DNA from: Pseudomonas hunanensis
GTDB taxonomy: Bacteria > Pseudomonadota > Gammaproteobacteria > Pseudomonadales > Pseudomonadaceae
Direction of reading: 5' to 3'
Length of the DNA stretch: 64,000 nt
NCBI RefSeq assembly: GCF_013393325.1
Contig: NZ_QJRC01000081.1
Location: forward strand, 1-64,000
This document shows, piece after piece, positions 1-7,860 of the stretch. Below the pieces are notes generated by a model that ran no database searches, had not been told where the DNA came from, and worked only from the letters and a program-made list of their open reading frames with translations. The position numbers and the translations under genes were made by a program. Positions within the stretch are counted from its first letter, which is position 1. Each line of letters opens with the position of its first letter.

Positions 1-35
1 CCCGCTTGTGTCTTGAGGAGGGAATAGAATCTAAG

Positions 36-192
36 GTGAGAGCGGTGAATGGCAAGTTGATAGCCCGAGGTGCCTCGAGCACGTGTGGGAGCACAAGCTG
101 CCATTCACCGTTCCACTTTGGCGAGAGCCCGAACAGTTGGATGAGGGCCAAATCTCGAACCACAAGCGTGGGCCAAGCCAAAGCGCTCTCAC
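36..192 (+). ncRNA. Candidate bridge RNA of the IS110 element
   Basis: Complementary segments give a two-loop fold: outer stem 36-42/186-192, first stem 43-54/99-110 (12 perfect pairs), second stem 116-122/177-183 (7 perfect pairs). The first loop carries AGCCCG (62-67) and TGTGGGAG (84-91), around a capping hairpin CGAGG-TG-CCTCG (66-77). These match the left side of REP targets and the reverse complement of CT-CCCACA. The second loop carries ACAGTTG (133-139), identical to the right end before the core CT (1240-1246), and CACAAG (161-166), the reverse complement of CTTGTG (5-10) at the left end. This is the target-loop then donor-loop order described for IS110 bridge RNAs. The RNA itself is inferred; no promoter was assigned. 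Confidence 0.78.
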
Positions 193-217
193 TCCTTGAG
201 TCTAAGAGGGTTTGGCC

Positions 218-1153
218 ATGTTTTCCTCTGTCGGCATCGATGTTTCCAGCACCACACTTGCCGTGCACATCCGCCCCGAAGGTTTGAACTTCAATGTTTC
301 CAATGACCTGAACGGATTCAGTCAGCTTGTCGAAAAACTCGGCGAGTATCAGGTTTCAGCAATCATCCTTGAAGCGACCGGCGGTTACGAATGCAACGTC
401 CTGCGGGCTCTACATGACGCTGGTCTTCCGGCGTACCGGATAAACCCCAGCCGCGTCCGGGCCTTTGCCAAATCCATGGGTAAACAAGCCAAGACCGACC
501 CCATCGACGCTGCGGTGCTGGCTCACTTCGCCGAAGTGCTGCCGCCTCAACGGTATACGGTAATGACGCCTGAACGGGCCTTGCTGCGCGAGTTGCTGAT
601 GCAGCGGGATCGCTTCGTCCAGCAACGTGACGATGACAAACGTCGGCTGAAGCAGGCCCAGTCAACCAGCGTCTGCTTCCGTCTGGAGCGCCACATTGTT
701 TACCTGAAAGGTGAAATCAAAGCGCTCGAACTCGAGATCGCTGAACAGGCCGTGAAGCTCAATGACGACCGTGTCCCACGCCTCTTGGAGGTCAAAGGCA
801 TTGGCTTGGTCACGGCAACCAAGCTGGTGGCTCTGCTGCCGGAGTTGGGCCAGGTGGACCGTAAGGAAATCGCGGCACTGGTGGGTGTTGCACCGTTCAA
901 CCAAGACAGCGGCAAACACGCGGGCAAGCGCGAGATCTGGGGTGGCCGGTCACGTGTCAGGCGAGCGCTGTACATGGCCTGCTGGATCGTCATCCGATAC
1001 AACCAAGACTTCGGAGCCCGCTATGCGGCTTTGCGGGCCGAGGGGAAATGCGCGAAGGTGGCGATAGTGGCGTGCATGCGGGTCTTGATCATACGGCTGA
1101 ATGCGATGCTAAAGGCCGGAACACCTTGGCAGGAGCAGGTGGCCCATCCGTAA
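218..1153 (+). CDS. IS110-family transposase (DEDD recombinase)
   Basis: Catalyses RNA-guided excision and insertion of the element. The 311-residue protein has an N-terminal RuvC-like DEDD domain with D8 (GIDVS), E52 (LEATGGY), D94 and D97 (TDPID). A C-terminal Transposase_20 domain starts near LLEVKGIGLVTA and contains NQDSGKHAGKR with the probable nucleophile S231, then GGRSRVRRALYMA. The spacing of these residues agrees with what I recall for IS621. The start is ATG 218, 7 bases after AAGAGGG; the in-frame TTG at 212 lacks a well-placed ribosome site. The frame is intact with all key residues, so the transposase is probably active. Confidence 0.93.
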   Translation: MFSSVGIDVSSTTLAVHIRPEGLNFNVSNDLNGFSQLVEKLGEYQVSAIILEATGGYECNVLRALHDAGLPAYRINPSRVRAFAKSMGKQAKTDPIDAAVLAHFAEVLPPQRYTVMTPERALLRELLMQRDRFVQQRDDDKRRLKQAQSTSVCFRLERHIVYLKGEIKALELEIAEQAVKLNDDRVPRLLEVKGIGLVTATKLVALLPELGQVDRKEIAALVGVAPFNQDSGKHAGKREIWGGRSRVRRALYMACWIVIRYNQDFGARYAALRAEGKCAKVAIVACMRVLIIRLNAMLKAGTPWQEQVAHP

Positions 1154-1163
1154 GAGTCAGCCA

Positions 1164-1219
1164 TGCTGGCGATGCCCGGCAGAGCCGGGCCAAGGGCGCT
1201 ACGCGCCCCATCGCCAGCA
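1164..1219. repeat. Nested inverted repeat in the right end of the IS110 element
   Basis: TGCTGGCGATG (1164-1174) pairs perfectly with CATCGCCAGCA (1209-1219). Inside are two smaller hairpins, CCCGGC-AGA-GCCGGG (1175-1189) and a GGGCG/CGCCC stem near 1193-1207. The three-way shape lies between the transposase stop and the right terminus. It may stop transcription or help define the end; no U-tract follows. Confidence 0.6.
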
Positions 1220-1246
1220 AGGCCAGCTTCCACAAGAAGACAGTTG

Positions 1247-1320
1247 CTCCCACAGGAGGTCCACTGTCATTGGGTACAGTGCAATACCTGTGGGAGCGGG
1301 TTTACCCGCGAAGAGGCCGG
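1247..1320. repeat. REP element, right part, interrupted by the IS
   Basis: GCTCCCACAGG (1246-1256) is mirrored by CCTGTGGGAGC (1287-1297), and the second unit continues as GCGGGTTTACCCGCGAAGAGGCCGG to 1320. This is the usual P. putida REP pair. Its left unit is cut by the IS110 element: the missing part begins at bases 1-6. The rest of the gap to phaG (1321-1660, about 340 bases) shows no open frame I can support and presumably holds the phaG promoter; I found no clear -10/-35 pair. Confidence 0.7.
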
Positions 1321-1660
1321 AACAGACGGCGCGGAGTCGTCATACGACCGCTCAGCGACAAAAGTCACATTTCTCCCCGAACGGCACTTGCGCGATCCGC
1401 GACCCACTGCTTGAATCCAAATCGTCAGTCTGCATGTGACTACCAAGTCACGCCCGCAGTCGAAGACACCTTTTTGCCGGCCACCCAAGGCCTCGATGCC
1501 TTGGGGCACGGCGAATTGCCCGCCAAAAACAATACCGTCGACGCACGTGCCAAGGATCGACACAGGGCCCCCGGTTTCTCTTCAGGCAAATGCCTACCTG
1601 TCATAAAGAACGTGCACCCTAGGTGACGCGAATACCCTTTTTGCGCCAGGAGTCGATGAC

Positions 1661-2548
1661 ATGAGGCCAGAAATCGCTGTACTTGATATCCAAGGTCAGT
1701 ATCGGGTTTACACGGAGTTCTATCGCGCGGATGCGGCCGAGAATACGATCATCCTGATCAACGGCTCGCTGGCCACCACGGCCTCGTTCGCCCAAACGGT
1801 ACGTAACCTGCACCCGCAGTTCAACGTAGTACTGTTCGACCAGCCGTATGCCGGCAAGTCCAAACCACACAACCGTCAGGAACGGCTGATCAGCAAGGAG
1901 ACCGAGGCGCATATCCTCCTGGAGCTGATCGAGCACTTCCAGGCCGACCACGTGATGTCCTTCTCGTGGGGAGGTGCAAGTACGCTGCTGGCGCTGGCGC
2001 ACCAGCCGCGGTACGTGAAGAAGGCCGTGGTGAGTTCGTTCTCGCCCGTGATCAACGAGCCGATGCGCGACTACCTGGACCGTGGCTGCCAGTACCTGGC
2101 CGCTTGCGACCGCTATCAGGTCGGCAACCTGGTCAACGACACCATCGGCAAGCACCTGCCGTCACTGTTCAAGCGCTTCAACTACCGCCACGTCAGCAGC
2201 CTGGACAGCCACGAGTACGCGCAGATGCACTTCCACATCAACCAGGTGCTGCATCACGACCTGGAACGCGCACTGGATGGCGCGCGCAATATCAACATCC
2301 CGGTACTGTTCATCAACGGCGAACGCGACGAATACACCACGGTGGAAGATGCACGGCAGTTCAGCAAACACGTGGGCAGAAGCCAGTTCAGCGTGATCCG
2401 CGATGCGGGCCACTTCCTGGATATGGAAAACAAGGTCGCCTGCGAGGATACCCGCAGTGTGATGCTGGGGTTCCTCAAGCCAGCCGTGCGTGAACCCCGT
2501 CAACGTTACCAGCCTGTTCAACAGGGGCAGCATGCATTGGCCATCTGA
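1661..2548 (+). CDS. phaG: 3-hydroxyacyl-ACP thioesterase/transacylase PhaG
   Basis: Links de novo fatty acid synthesis to polyhydroxyalkanoate formation by releasing 3-hydroxyacyl groups from ACP, first described as a CoA transacylase and later as a thioesterase. The 295-residue alpha/beta hydrolase has the nucleophile elbow SFSWGG with S102, an acid in GERDEY and a histidine in DAGHFLD near the C-terminus. Length and sequence match the P. putida PhaG I remember almost throughout. Start ATG 1661 follows AGGAG (1648-1652) at 8 bases. It is monocistronic, upstream of a tRNA gene. RhlA is the closest paralogue type, but the sequence fits PhaG better. Confidence 0.93.
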   Translation: MRPEIAVLDIQGQYRVYTEFYRADAAENTIILINGSLATTASFAQTVRNLHPQFNVVLFDQPYAGKSKPHNRQERLISKETEAHILLELIEHFQADHVMSFSWGGASTLLALAHQPRYVKKAVVSSFSPVINEPMRDYLDRGCQYLAACDRYQVGNLVNDTIGKHLPSLFKRFNYRHVSSLDSHEYAQMHFHINQVLHHDLERALDGARNINIPVLFINGERDEYTTVEDARQFSKHVGRSQFSVIRDAGHFLDMENKVACEDTRSVMLGFLKPAVREPRQRYQPVQQGQHALAI

Positions 2549-2659
2549 GCAGCTCGGCGTCCTGTAGCTGACACCCGCAAGCCATGGGGCGCCGACAAGC
2601 TTTTTTATAACTTGGGCTTCTAATTCGTTGAGGGTTCTGGTAAAAAGTCGAGCTCAGAT

Positions 2660-2733
2660 GCGGGTATAGTTTAGTGGCAAAACGAAAGCTTCCCAAGCTT
2701 TAGTTGAGGGTTCGATTCCCTCTACCCGCTCCA
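2660..2733 (+). tRNA. tRNA-Gly (anticodon CCC)
   Basis: A complete 74-base cloverleaf: acceptor stem GCGGGTA/TACCCGC, anticodon stem AAAGC/GCTTT closing the loop TTCCCAA (anticodon CCC), T-arm GAGGGTTCGATTCCCTC and encoded CCA at 2731-2733. It reads GGG codons. No integrase or duplicated 3' end is seen beside it, so it is not used here as an attachment site. Confidence 0.96.
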
Positions 2734-2775
2734 CATCGCATTCCCGCATGGCGTTCCAGCAACGTCATCGCAGTC

Positions 2776-2801
2776 AAAAGGAGCCATGGCTCCTTTTTTC
2801 G
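2776..2801 (+). terminator. Intrinsic terminator of the tRNA-Gly gene
   Basis: AAAAGGAGCC-ATGG-CTCC stem followed by six T residues, 43 bases after the tRNA CCA end. The position fits termination of the tRNA transcript. Confidence 0.8.
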
Positions 2802-2945
2802 TTTCTCCCCCTCTGCTTTGATCTGGCCCATGGCCATTTACCCGCCGATCCGCTTCAATGCGCAGCGGGCGCATGCGCGTGCAAGCGAAACGGCTTTTGG
2901 CGGATATGCTCAATGGATTGGTGAAACACTTCGAAAGGACAACGC

Positions 2946-4652
2946 ATGTTTCTCTCCCGCTGGTTACCAGGCCTTGCCAACCTGCTGCACTACCGTCGCG
3001 AATGGTTCCACGCCGACATGCAAGCTGGCCTGTCGGTAGCCGCGATCCAGATCCCCATTGCCATCGCCTACGCACAGATCGTCGGCCTGCCACCGCAATA
3101 TGGCCTTTACGCCTGTGTGCTGCCGATGATGGTCTACGCGCTGATCGGCAGCTCACGCCAATTGATGGTCGGCCCCGACGCCGCTACCTGCGCGATGATT
3201 GCCGGCGCCGTGGCGCCGCTGGCCATGGGCGACCCGCAGCGGATTGCCGAGCTGTCAGTTATCGTCACGGTGCTGGTCGGGGTGATGTTGATCGCCGCAG
3301 GCTTGGCGCGGGCCGGTTTCATCGCCAGCTTCTTCTCGCGGCCAATCCTGATCGGGTACCTCAACGGTATCGGCCTCAGCCTGATCGCCGGCCAGTTGTC
3401 CAAGGTAGTGGGGTTCAAGATCGAGGGCGACGGCTTCATCCTCAGCCTGATCAACTTCTTCCAGCGCCTGGGCGAAATCCACTGGGTAACATTGATCATC
3501 GGCCTGGCCGCCCTGGGCTTGCTGATCTGGCTGCCACGTCGCTACCCGCGCCTGCCTGCAGCCCTCACGGTGGTGGCGCTGTTCATGCTGCTGGTCGGCC
3601 TGTTCGGCCTTGACCGCCTTGGCGTTGCCATCCTCGGTCCGGTGCCTGCCGGCATCCCGAAACTGGCCTGGCCGCACAGCAACCTGGCGGAAATGAAAAG
3701 CCTGCTGCGCGATGCCTTGGGTATCGCAACCGTCAGTTTCTGCAGCGCCATGCTCACTGCACGCAGCTTTGCCGCCCGGCATGGCTATGCGATCAATGCC
3801 AACCACGAATTCGTCGCCCTGGGTGTGAGTAACCTGGCGGCCGGTATTTCCCAGGGCTTTGCCATCAGCGGCGCCGACTCGCGCACGGCGGTCAACGACA
3901 TGGTCGGTGGCAAAAGCCAGCTGGTGGGCATCATCGCTGCACTGGTGATTGCCCTGATCCTGCTGTTCTTCACCGCGCCCATGGCGTGGATCCCGCAAGC
4001 GGCGCTGGGCGCCGTGCTGCTGATGGCCGGCTGGGGGCTGATCGACATCAAGTCGCTGGGGCGTATCCGACGCCTAAGCCGCTTCGAGTTCTGGCTGTGC
4101 CTGCTGACCACGGCGGGAGTGCTGGGCCTGGGCGTGCTGCCCGGCATCGTGTTTGCCGTGACCCTGGCGATCCTGCGCCTGCTCTACAGCATCTATCAGC
4201 CCACCGATGCCGTGCTGGGCTGGCTGCCGGGCACCGAAGGCCAGGTCGACATCCGCAAATTCAAGGACGCGCGCACCGTGCCTGGCCTGGTGGTGTACCG
4301 CTTCGACGACGCCATCCTGTTCTTCAACGCCGACTACTTCAAGATGCGCCTGCTAGAAGCCGTGCAAAGCCAAAACCAGCCAAAGGCCGTGCTGTTCGAT
4401 GCCGAAGCCGTCACCAGCATCGATGTCAGCGGCATCGCCGCCCTGCGCGAAGTGCGCGACACCTTGGCCGCCCAGGGCATTTTCTTCGCCATCGCGCGCG
4501 CGCGGGGTACCTTCCTGCGCATGCTGGTGCGCTCGGGGATGGCGCGGGAGATGGAAGACAAACTGCTGTTCGGCTCGGTGCGGGCAGGCATTCGGGCGTA
4601 TCGGGTTTGGCGCAACAGAAATCGAAGTGTGCAAACAGCTGAACAGCGCTGA
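2946..4652 (+). CDS. SulP-family anion transporter with STAS domain
   Basis: Inner-membrane permease, 568 residues, of the SulP/SLC26 family, which moves sulfate, bicarbonate or dicarboxylates with H+ or Na+. The N-terminal part has the family sequence AGLSVAAIQIPIAIAYAQIVGLPPQYGLYA split over TM1-2, and about 11-12 hydrophobic segments to near residue 410. A STAS domain follows (about 440-555), with the phosphorylation-type loop DAEAVTSIDVSGIAAL. It stands alone between the tRNA-Gly gene and a DUF4917 gene. There is no neighbouring cysteine operon or carbonic anhydrase to fix the substrate. Confidence 0.88.
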   Translation: MFLSRWLPGLANLLHYRREWFHADMQAGLSVAAIQIPIAIAYAQIVGLPPQYGLYACVLPMMVYALIGSSRQLMVGPDAATCAMIAGAVAPLAMGDPQRIAELSVIVTVLVGVMLIAAGLARAGFIASFFSRPILIGYLNGIGLSLIAGQLSKVVGFKIEGDGFILSLINFFQRLGEIHWVTLIIGLAALGLLIWLPRRYPRLPAALTVVALFMLLVGLFGLDRLGVAILGPVPAGIPKLAWPHSNLAEMKSLLRDALGIATVSFCSAMLTARSFAARHGYAINANHEFVALGVSNLAAGISQGFAISGADSRTAVNDMVGGKSQLVGIIAALVIALILLFFTAPMAWIPQAALGAVLLMAGWGLIDIKSLGRIRRLSRFEFWLCLLTTAGVLGLGVLPGIVFAVTLAILRLLYSIYQPTDAVLGWLPGTEGQVDIRKFKDARTVPGLVVYRFDDAILFFNADYFKMRLLEAVQSQNQPKAVLFDAEAVTSIDVSGIAALREVRDTLAAQGIFFAIARARGTFLRMLVRSGMAREMEDKLLFGSVRAGIRAYRVWRNRNRSVQTAEQR

Positions 4653-4735
4653 CGGGAACTGGACAGCGGCTCTCGAGAACCTCGCTCGACATGCTAAAGT
4701 CGCCCCGTTCCCCGCTCCACCCAACGGACCCCAGC

Positions 4736-5746
4736 ATGCCTGCACTCGACGCCACCCTCACCTCCTGGCCAGCACTCGCCGCCCGCCACCCCTGCGACGC
4801 CCTGCTGCTGGGCAACGGCGCCAGCCGCGCAGTGTGGAAACCGTTCGGCTACTTCTCGCTGTTCGAGGAAGCGCAACGCGCCGGCCGCAAGAAAGGCCTG
4901 GCGGTCAGCGACCAGGCATTGTTCAAATCCTTGGGCACGGAGCTGTTCGAGCCCGTACTCAGCACCCTCAACATCACAGTACGCGCCAACGCCGCACTGG
5001 CCATCAACTCCACCGCGCCGCTGAACCGCTACTACTCGATCAAGGAAGCGCTGATCCACGCCGTGCGTACCGTGCACCTGCCCTGGCCACTGATGCCTGC
5101 CACCACCCTGGCCGCGCTCAACCAGGCCCTGCGCGGCTACCGCTGCGTCTACACCAGCAACTACGACCTGCTGCTGCCGTGGGCCGTGCAATACGCCCCG
5201 CAGGGCTTCGCCGAACTGTTCGACGAGCAAGGCTACTTCGACGTGCGCCGCACCCGCAGCGAAGGCACCCGCGTGCTGCACCTGCATGGCGGCCTGCACC
5301 TGCTCAAGCTGCCCGACGGCACCACCCGCCAACGCAGCGCCGAAAGCGCCGAGCTGCTCGATGGGTTTGCCGTGAACATCCCAGGTGAAGTACCGCTGTT
5401 CGTCAACGAAGACCGCAGCGACGAGAAACTGCGTGCCATCCGCCACTCGGACTACCTGAGCTGGTGCCTGGAGCAGCTGGCACGGGAAAGCCAGGGGCTA
5501 TGCCTGTTCGGGCAGCATCTGGACAGCAGTGACCAGCACCTGCTCGACGCCATTCGCCTGGCTCGGCCGAAGCAGCTTTCGATTGCTATCCGGCCGTTGA
5601 GCGAGGCTTCGGTGATCAACCAGAAGCAGCATTTCGTGGATCGGTTCGCCGACTTGGTGGGTACCACGCTGCACTTCTTTGATGCCAGTACGCATCCGCT
5701 GGGGCAGGCGACATTGGCGATCGAGCCACCCTCTGCTCGACGCTGA
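4736..5746 (+). CDS. DUF4917 protein with SIR2-like NADase motifs
   Basis: A 336-residue soluble protein that I recognise as DUF4917, a family without a named function. Read for motifs it looks like a SIR2-fold NAD-binding enzyme: glycine-rich LLLGNGAS (23-30), TSNYD (140-144) resembling the SIR2 T-x-N-Y-D box, HLHGG with H184, and LFGQHLDSSDQHLL (257-270) resembling the second NAD-site motif. N142 to H184 is 42 residues, close to the Asn/His spacing I recall in the defence NADases ThsA and DSR2. Start ATG 4736 was chosen because homology-like sequence begins there; the frame opens at 4691. No partner effector gene is adjacent. Base use is like the neighbours. The fold assignment is inference. 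Confidence 0.75.
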   Translation: MPALDATLTSWPALAARHPCDALLLGNGASRAVWKPFGYFSLFEEAQRAGRKKGLAVSDQALFKSLGTELFEPVLSTLNITVRANAALAINSTAPLNRYYSIKEALIHAVRTVHLPWPLMPATTLAALNQALRGYRCVYTSNYDLLLPWAVQYAPQGFAELFDEQGYFDVRRTRSEGTRVLHLHGGLHLLKLPDGTTRQRSAESAELLDGFAVNIPGEVPLFVNEDRSDEKLRAIRHSDYLSWCLEQLARESQGLCLFGQHLDSSDQHLLDAIRLARPKQLSIAIRPLSEASVINQKQHFVDRFADLVGTTLHFFDASTHPLGQATLAIEPPSARR

Positions 5747-5779
5747 CACGTCCTCCACAGACCTGCAGGTGGGTGGCCG

Positions 5780-6994
5780 TCAGAGCAACCCATCCGCCCG
5801 CAACAACGCCTCCAGGCAATGCTCCTGCACCCCGTAGAACGCCTTGAGCTGGGCGATCTTCTCCAGCAGCGCGCCGTTGTCCACCGCCTGCCGCCGCTTC
5901 ACCGCAAGAATCATCTTGTTCTTGTTGGTGTGCTCCAGCGAGATGAACTCGAACACCTTGGTTTCATAGCCGCAGGCTTCCAGGTACAGCGCGCGCAGGC
6001 TGTCGGTGAGCATTTCGGCCTGCTGGCCCAAGTGCAGGCCGTACTGCAGCATCGGTTGCAGCAACCCTGGGCTGTGCAGTTGCGGACGGATCTGTTTGTG
6101 GCAGCACGGCGAACACATGATGATCGCAGCGTTGCAGCGGATGCCGGTGTGAATGGCGTAGTCGGTGGCGATGTCGCAGGCATGCAGGGCGATCATCACC
6201 TCGATGGCCGCAGGCACTACGCTGCGCACGTCACCGCACTGGAACTCCAGCCCTGGGTGCTCAAGGCGCGAGGCGGCGGCGTTGCACAGGTCGACCATGT
6301 CCTGGCGCAACTCCACGCCAGTCACCTGTGCATCGCGGCCCAGGCTGTTGCGCAGGTAGTCATGCATGGCGAAGGTCAGGTAACCCTTGCCCGAACCGAA
6401 GTCGGCGACCCGCAGCGCCTGCTGCGCCGGCACCGGCGCGCTGGCCAGGGCGTGGTCGAAAACCTCGATGAACTTGTTGATCTGCTTCCACTTGCGCGAC
6501 ATGGACGGGATCAATGCGCCTTGTGCGTCGGTCACGCCAAGGTCGCGCAGGAACGGCCGCGACAGCTCCAGGTAGCGCTTTTTCTCGCGGTCGTGGCCGC
6601 TGCCTGCGACGGCCTCGCGCGGTGCTTGTGCACCGTGACGCTGAAGCATCGGTTTGCCCTTCTTGCTGAATGTCAGCTGCACTTCGCCGTCAGCGTCGAA
6701 CAGGTGGGCATTGCGAAAGCTGTCCGGCAGCAGCTCGGCGACCAGCACCTGGGCCTGCTCCAGCGGCAGGTTGCGGGTGATGTCGCGTGTCTGGTGGCGG
6801 TAGACCAGCGACAGGCATGGCTGGCCCTTGACCTGCAGCGGCTTGGCAATGATCCGTTGCAAGGTCTGGTCGGCACCGACATGGCGCGCCAGCACCAGCT
6901 TGACCAGGGTGTTGCCGTGTAAGGCGGCGTTCAGCAGGTCGAGAAACTGGGTGCGCGCATCTGGCGCACAGGGGGCGGAAGTACTGGCGGACAT
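5780..6994 (-). CDS. Class I SAM-dependent methyltransferase
   Basis: 404 residues. The middle holds the Rossmann SAM motif VADFGSGKGYLTFAMH, then a motif II region VTGVELRQDMVDLCN, and an unusual IIMCSPCCHKQIRPQL segment typical of the Methyltransf_32 type. The N-terminal half (about 1-170) contains a separate conserved region with LEQAQVLVAELLPDSFRNAHLFDADGEV split around it, of unknown role. The substrate cannot be read from the sequence. It converges with the DUF4917 gene (34 bases between stops), so the two are not co-transcribed. Confidence 0.82.
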   Translation of the reverse strand: MSASTSAPCAPDARTQFLDLLNAALHGNTLVKLVLARHVGADQTLQRIIAKPLQVKGQPCLSLVYRHQTRDITRNLPLEQAQVLVAELLPDSFRNAHLFDADGEVQLTFSKKGKPMLQRHGAQAPREAVAGSGHDREKKRYLELSRPFLRDLGVTDAQGALIPSMSRKWKQINKFIEVFDHALASAPVPAQQALRVADFGSGKGYLTFAMHDYLRNSLGRDAQVTGVELRQDMVDLCNAAASRLEHPGLEFQCGDVRSVVPAAIEVMIALHACDIATDYAIHTGIRCNAAIIMCSPCCHKQIRPQLHSPGLLQPMLQYGLHLGQQAEMLTDSLRALYLEACGYETKVFEFISLEHTNKNKMILAVKRRQAVDNGALLEKIAQLKAFYGVQEHCLEALLRADGLL

Positions 6995-7056
6995 GGAGAA
7001 ACGGTGCCTCGAATAGCGGGAAGCGCATTCTACACCCTATGCTGCCGGCTTCCGAC

Positions 7057-7674
7057 TCAATCGAGAATCACCAGGCGGTTGGGCAACTCGTTACGGGCAT
7101 GGGTTGGCGGCACGTGCTCGCTCAATAACTCGCCGCAGGCCTCGATGCACTCGACAAAGCCCTGCAAGGTCCGGCCCTGGCGCACCTGCTCGGCAAAGCG
7201 GGCCACGATGGCCGCGCGGGCGGTGGTATCCAGGTAATGCTCGATACCACGGTCGACCAAAATCTCCACATGCCGCTCCGCTTCGCTGACAAAGATCAGC
7301 ACGCCCGTGGCGCCTGCAGTGCGCTGCAGGTTCTGCTCGCGAAACTGCTGCCGGGCCAGGCGCGAGGCACGCCAGCGGCGCAGGCCCCGAGGGATCAGCC
7401 AGCCGGCCAGGCGTGGGTTGCGCAGCAGCAGGCACAGGCCGACGAACAGCAACACATTGGCCACCAGCAAGCCTCGCACGCCAGGCCAGCCCAGCAGCCA
7501 GTGCAACAGCCCAGGCACGGCCAGCGCCAGTACGGCGGCCCAGAACAAAGGCCAATAGGCGTAGTCATCGGCACGGCGGGCCAGCACCGTCACCAGTTCG
7601 GCATCGGTACGCCGTTCGGCACGGGCAATGGCTTCGGCAATCTGCCGCTGATGGTACTCATCGAAAGGGGTCAT
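7057..7674 (-). CDS. TPM-domain membrane protein
   Basis: 205 residues with the TPM (TLP18.3/Psb32/MOLO-1) domain. The N-terminal part MTPFDEYHQRQIAEAIARAERRT and the later FVSEAERHVEILVDRGIEHYLD are characteristic. Two hydrophobic segments lie between (about 40-85), so the domain is split by a membrane hairpin, as in the second of the paired TPM proteins common in proteobacteria. Here the first partner (with LemA) is absent. Function is unknown beyond a suggested envelope role. Confidence 0.8.
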   Translation of the reverse strand: MTPFDEYHQRQIAEAIARAERRTDAELVTVLARRADDYAYWPLFWAAVLALAVPGLLHWLLGWPGVRGLLVANVLLFVGLCLLLRNPRLAGWLIPRGLRRWRASRLARQQFREQNLQRTAGATGVLIFVSEAERHVEILVDRGIEHYLDTTARAAIVARFAEQVRQGRTLQGFVECIEACGELLSEHVPPTHARNELPNRLVILD

Positions 7675-7860
7675 GCCGTCGGTCTCTTGAGCGTTCTTAT
7701 AGTTGTTGTCCCGGCATTCGGGGCTTCATCCGCTAGCGACATATTCAGGCATAATCCGCCGCTGGAAGAAATGCCTGCAAATCGTACAACAATAGCCGCC
7801 TGAAAACTTCGGTCGCGCACGTATCACCGTGGATACGGCAGAGGCCCCACAACGGAATTG

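Larger units (their letters stand above)
7..1246 (+). mobile_element. IS110-family insertion sequence inside a REP element
   Basis: The element holds one DEDD transposase gene, a 5' non-coding region of about 210 bases and a 3' region of about 90 bases. The bases left of it are CCCGCT (1-6) and those right of it are CTCCCACAGG (1247-1256). Joined with one shared CT they restore CCCGCTCCCACAGG, the core of the REP elements seen intact at 41072-41155 and 62871-62947. I therefore place the ends at 7 and 1246, with CT (5-6 and 1247-1248) as the crossover dinucleotide. The ends share only a short imperfect inverted repeat (TGTCTT near 9-14, AAGACA at 1237-1242), and there is no long target duplication, as is usual in IS110. 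Insertion into REP sequences is known for ISPpu9 and ISPpu10 of P. putida. Whether this is one of them needs an ISfinder search. Confidence 0.85.

Noticed and set aside
1267..1626. Overlapping frames in the gap between the IS and phaG
   Set aside because: They cross REP sequence and the probable phaG promoter, lack ribosome sites and have no recognisable sequence.
2660..2733. tRNA-Gly as an integration site of a genomic island
   Set aside because: No integrase and no direct repeat of the tRNA 3' end was found, and the genes around it look like core genome.
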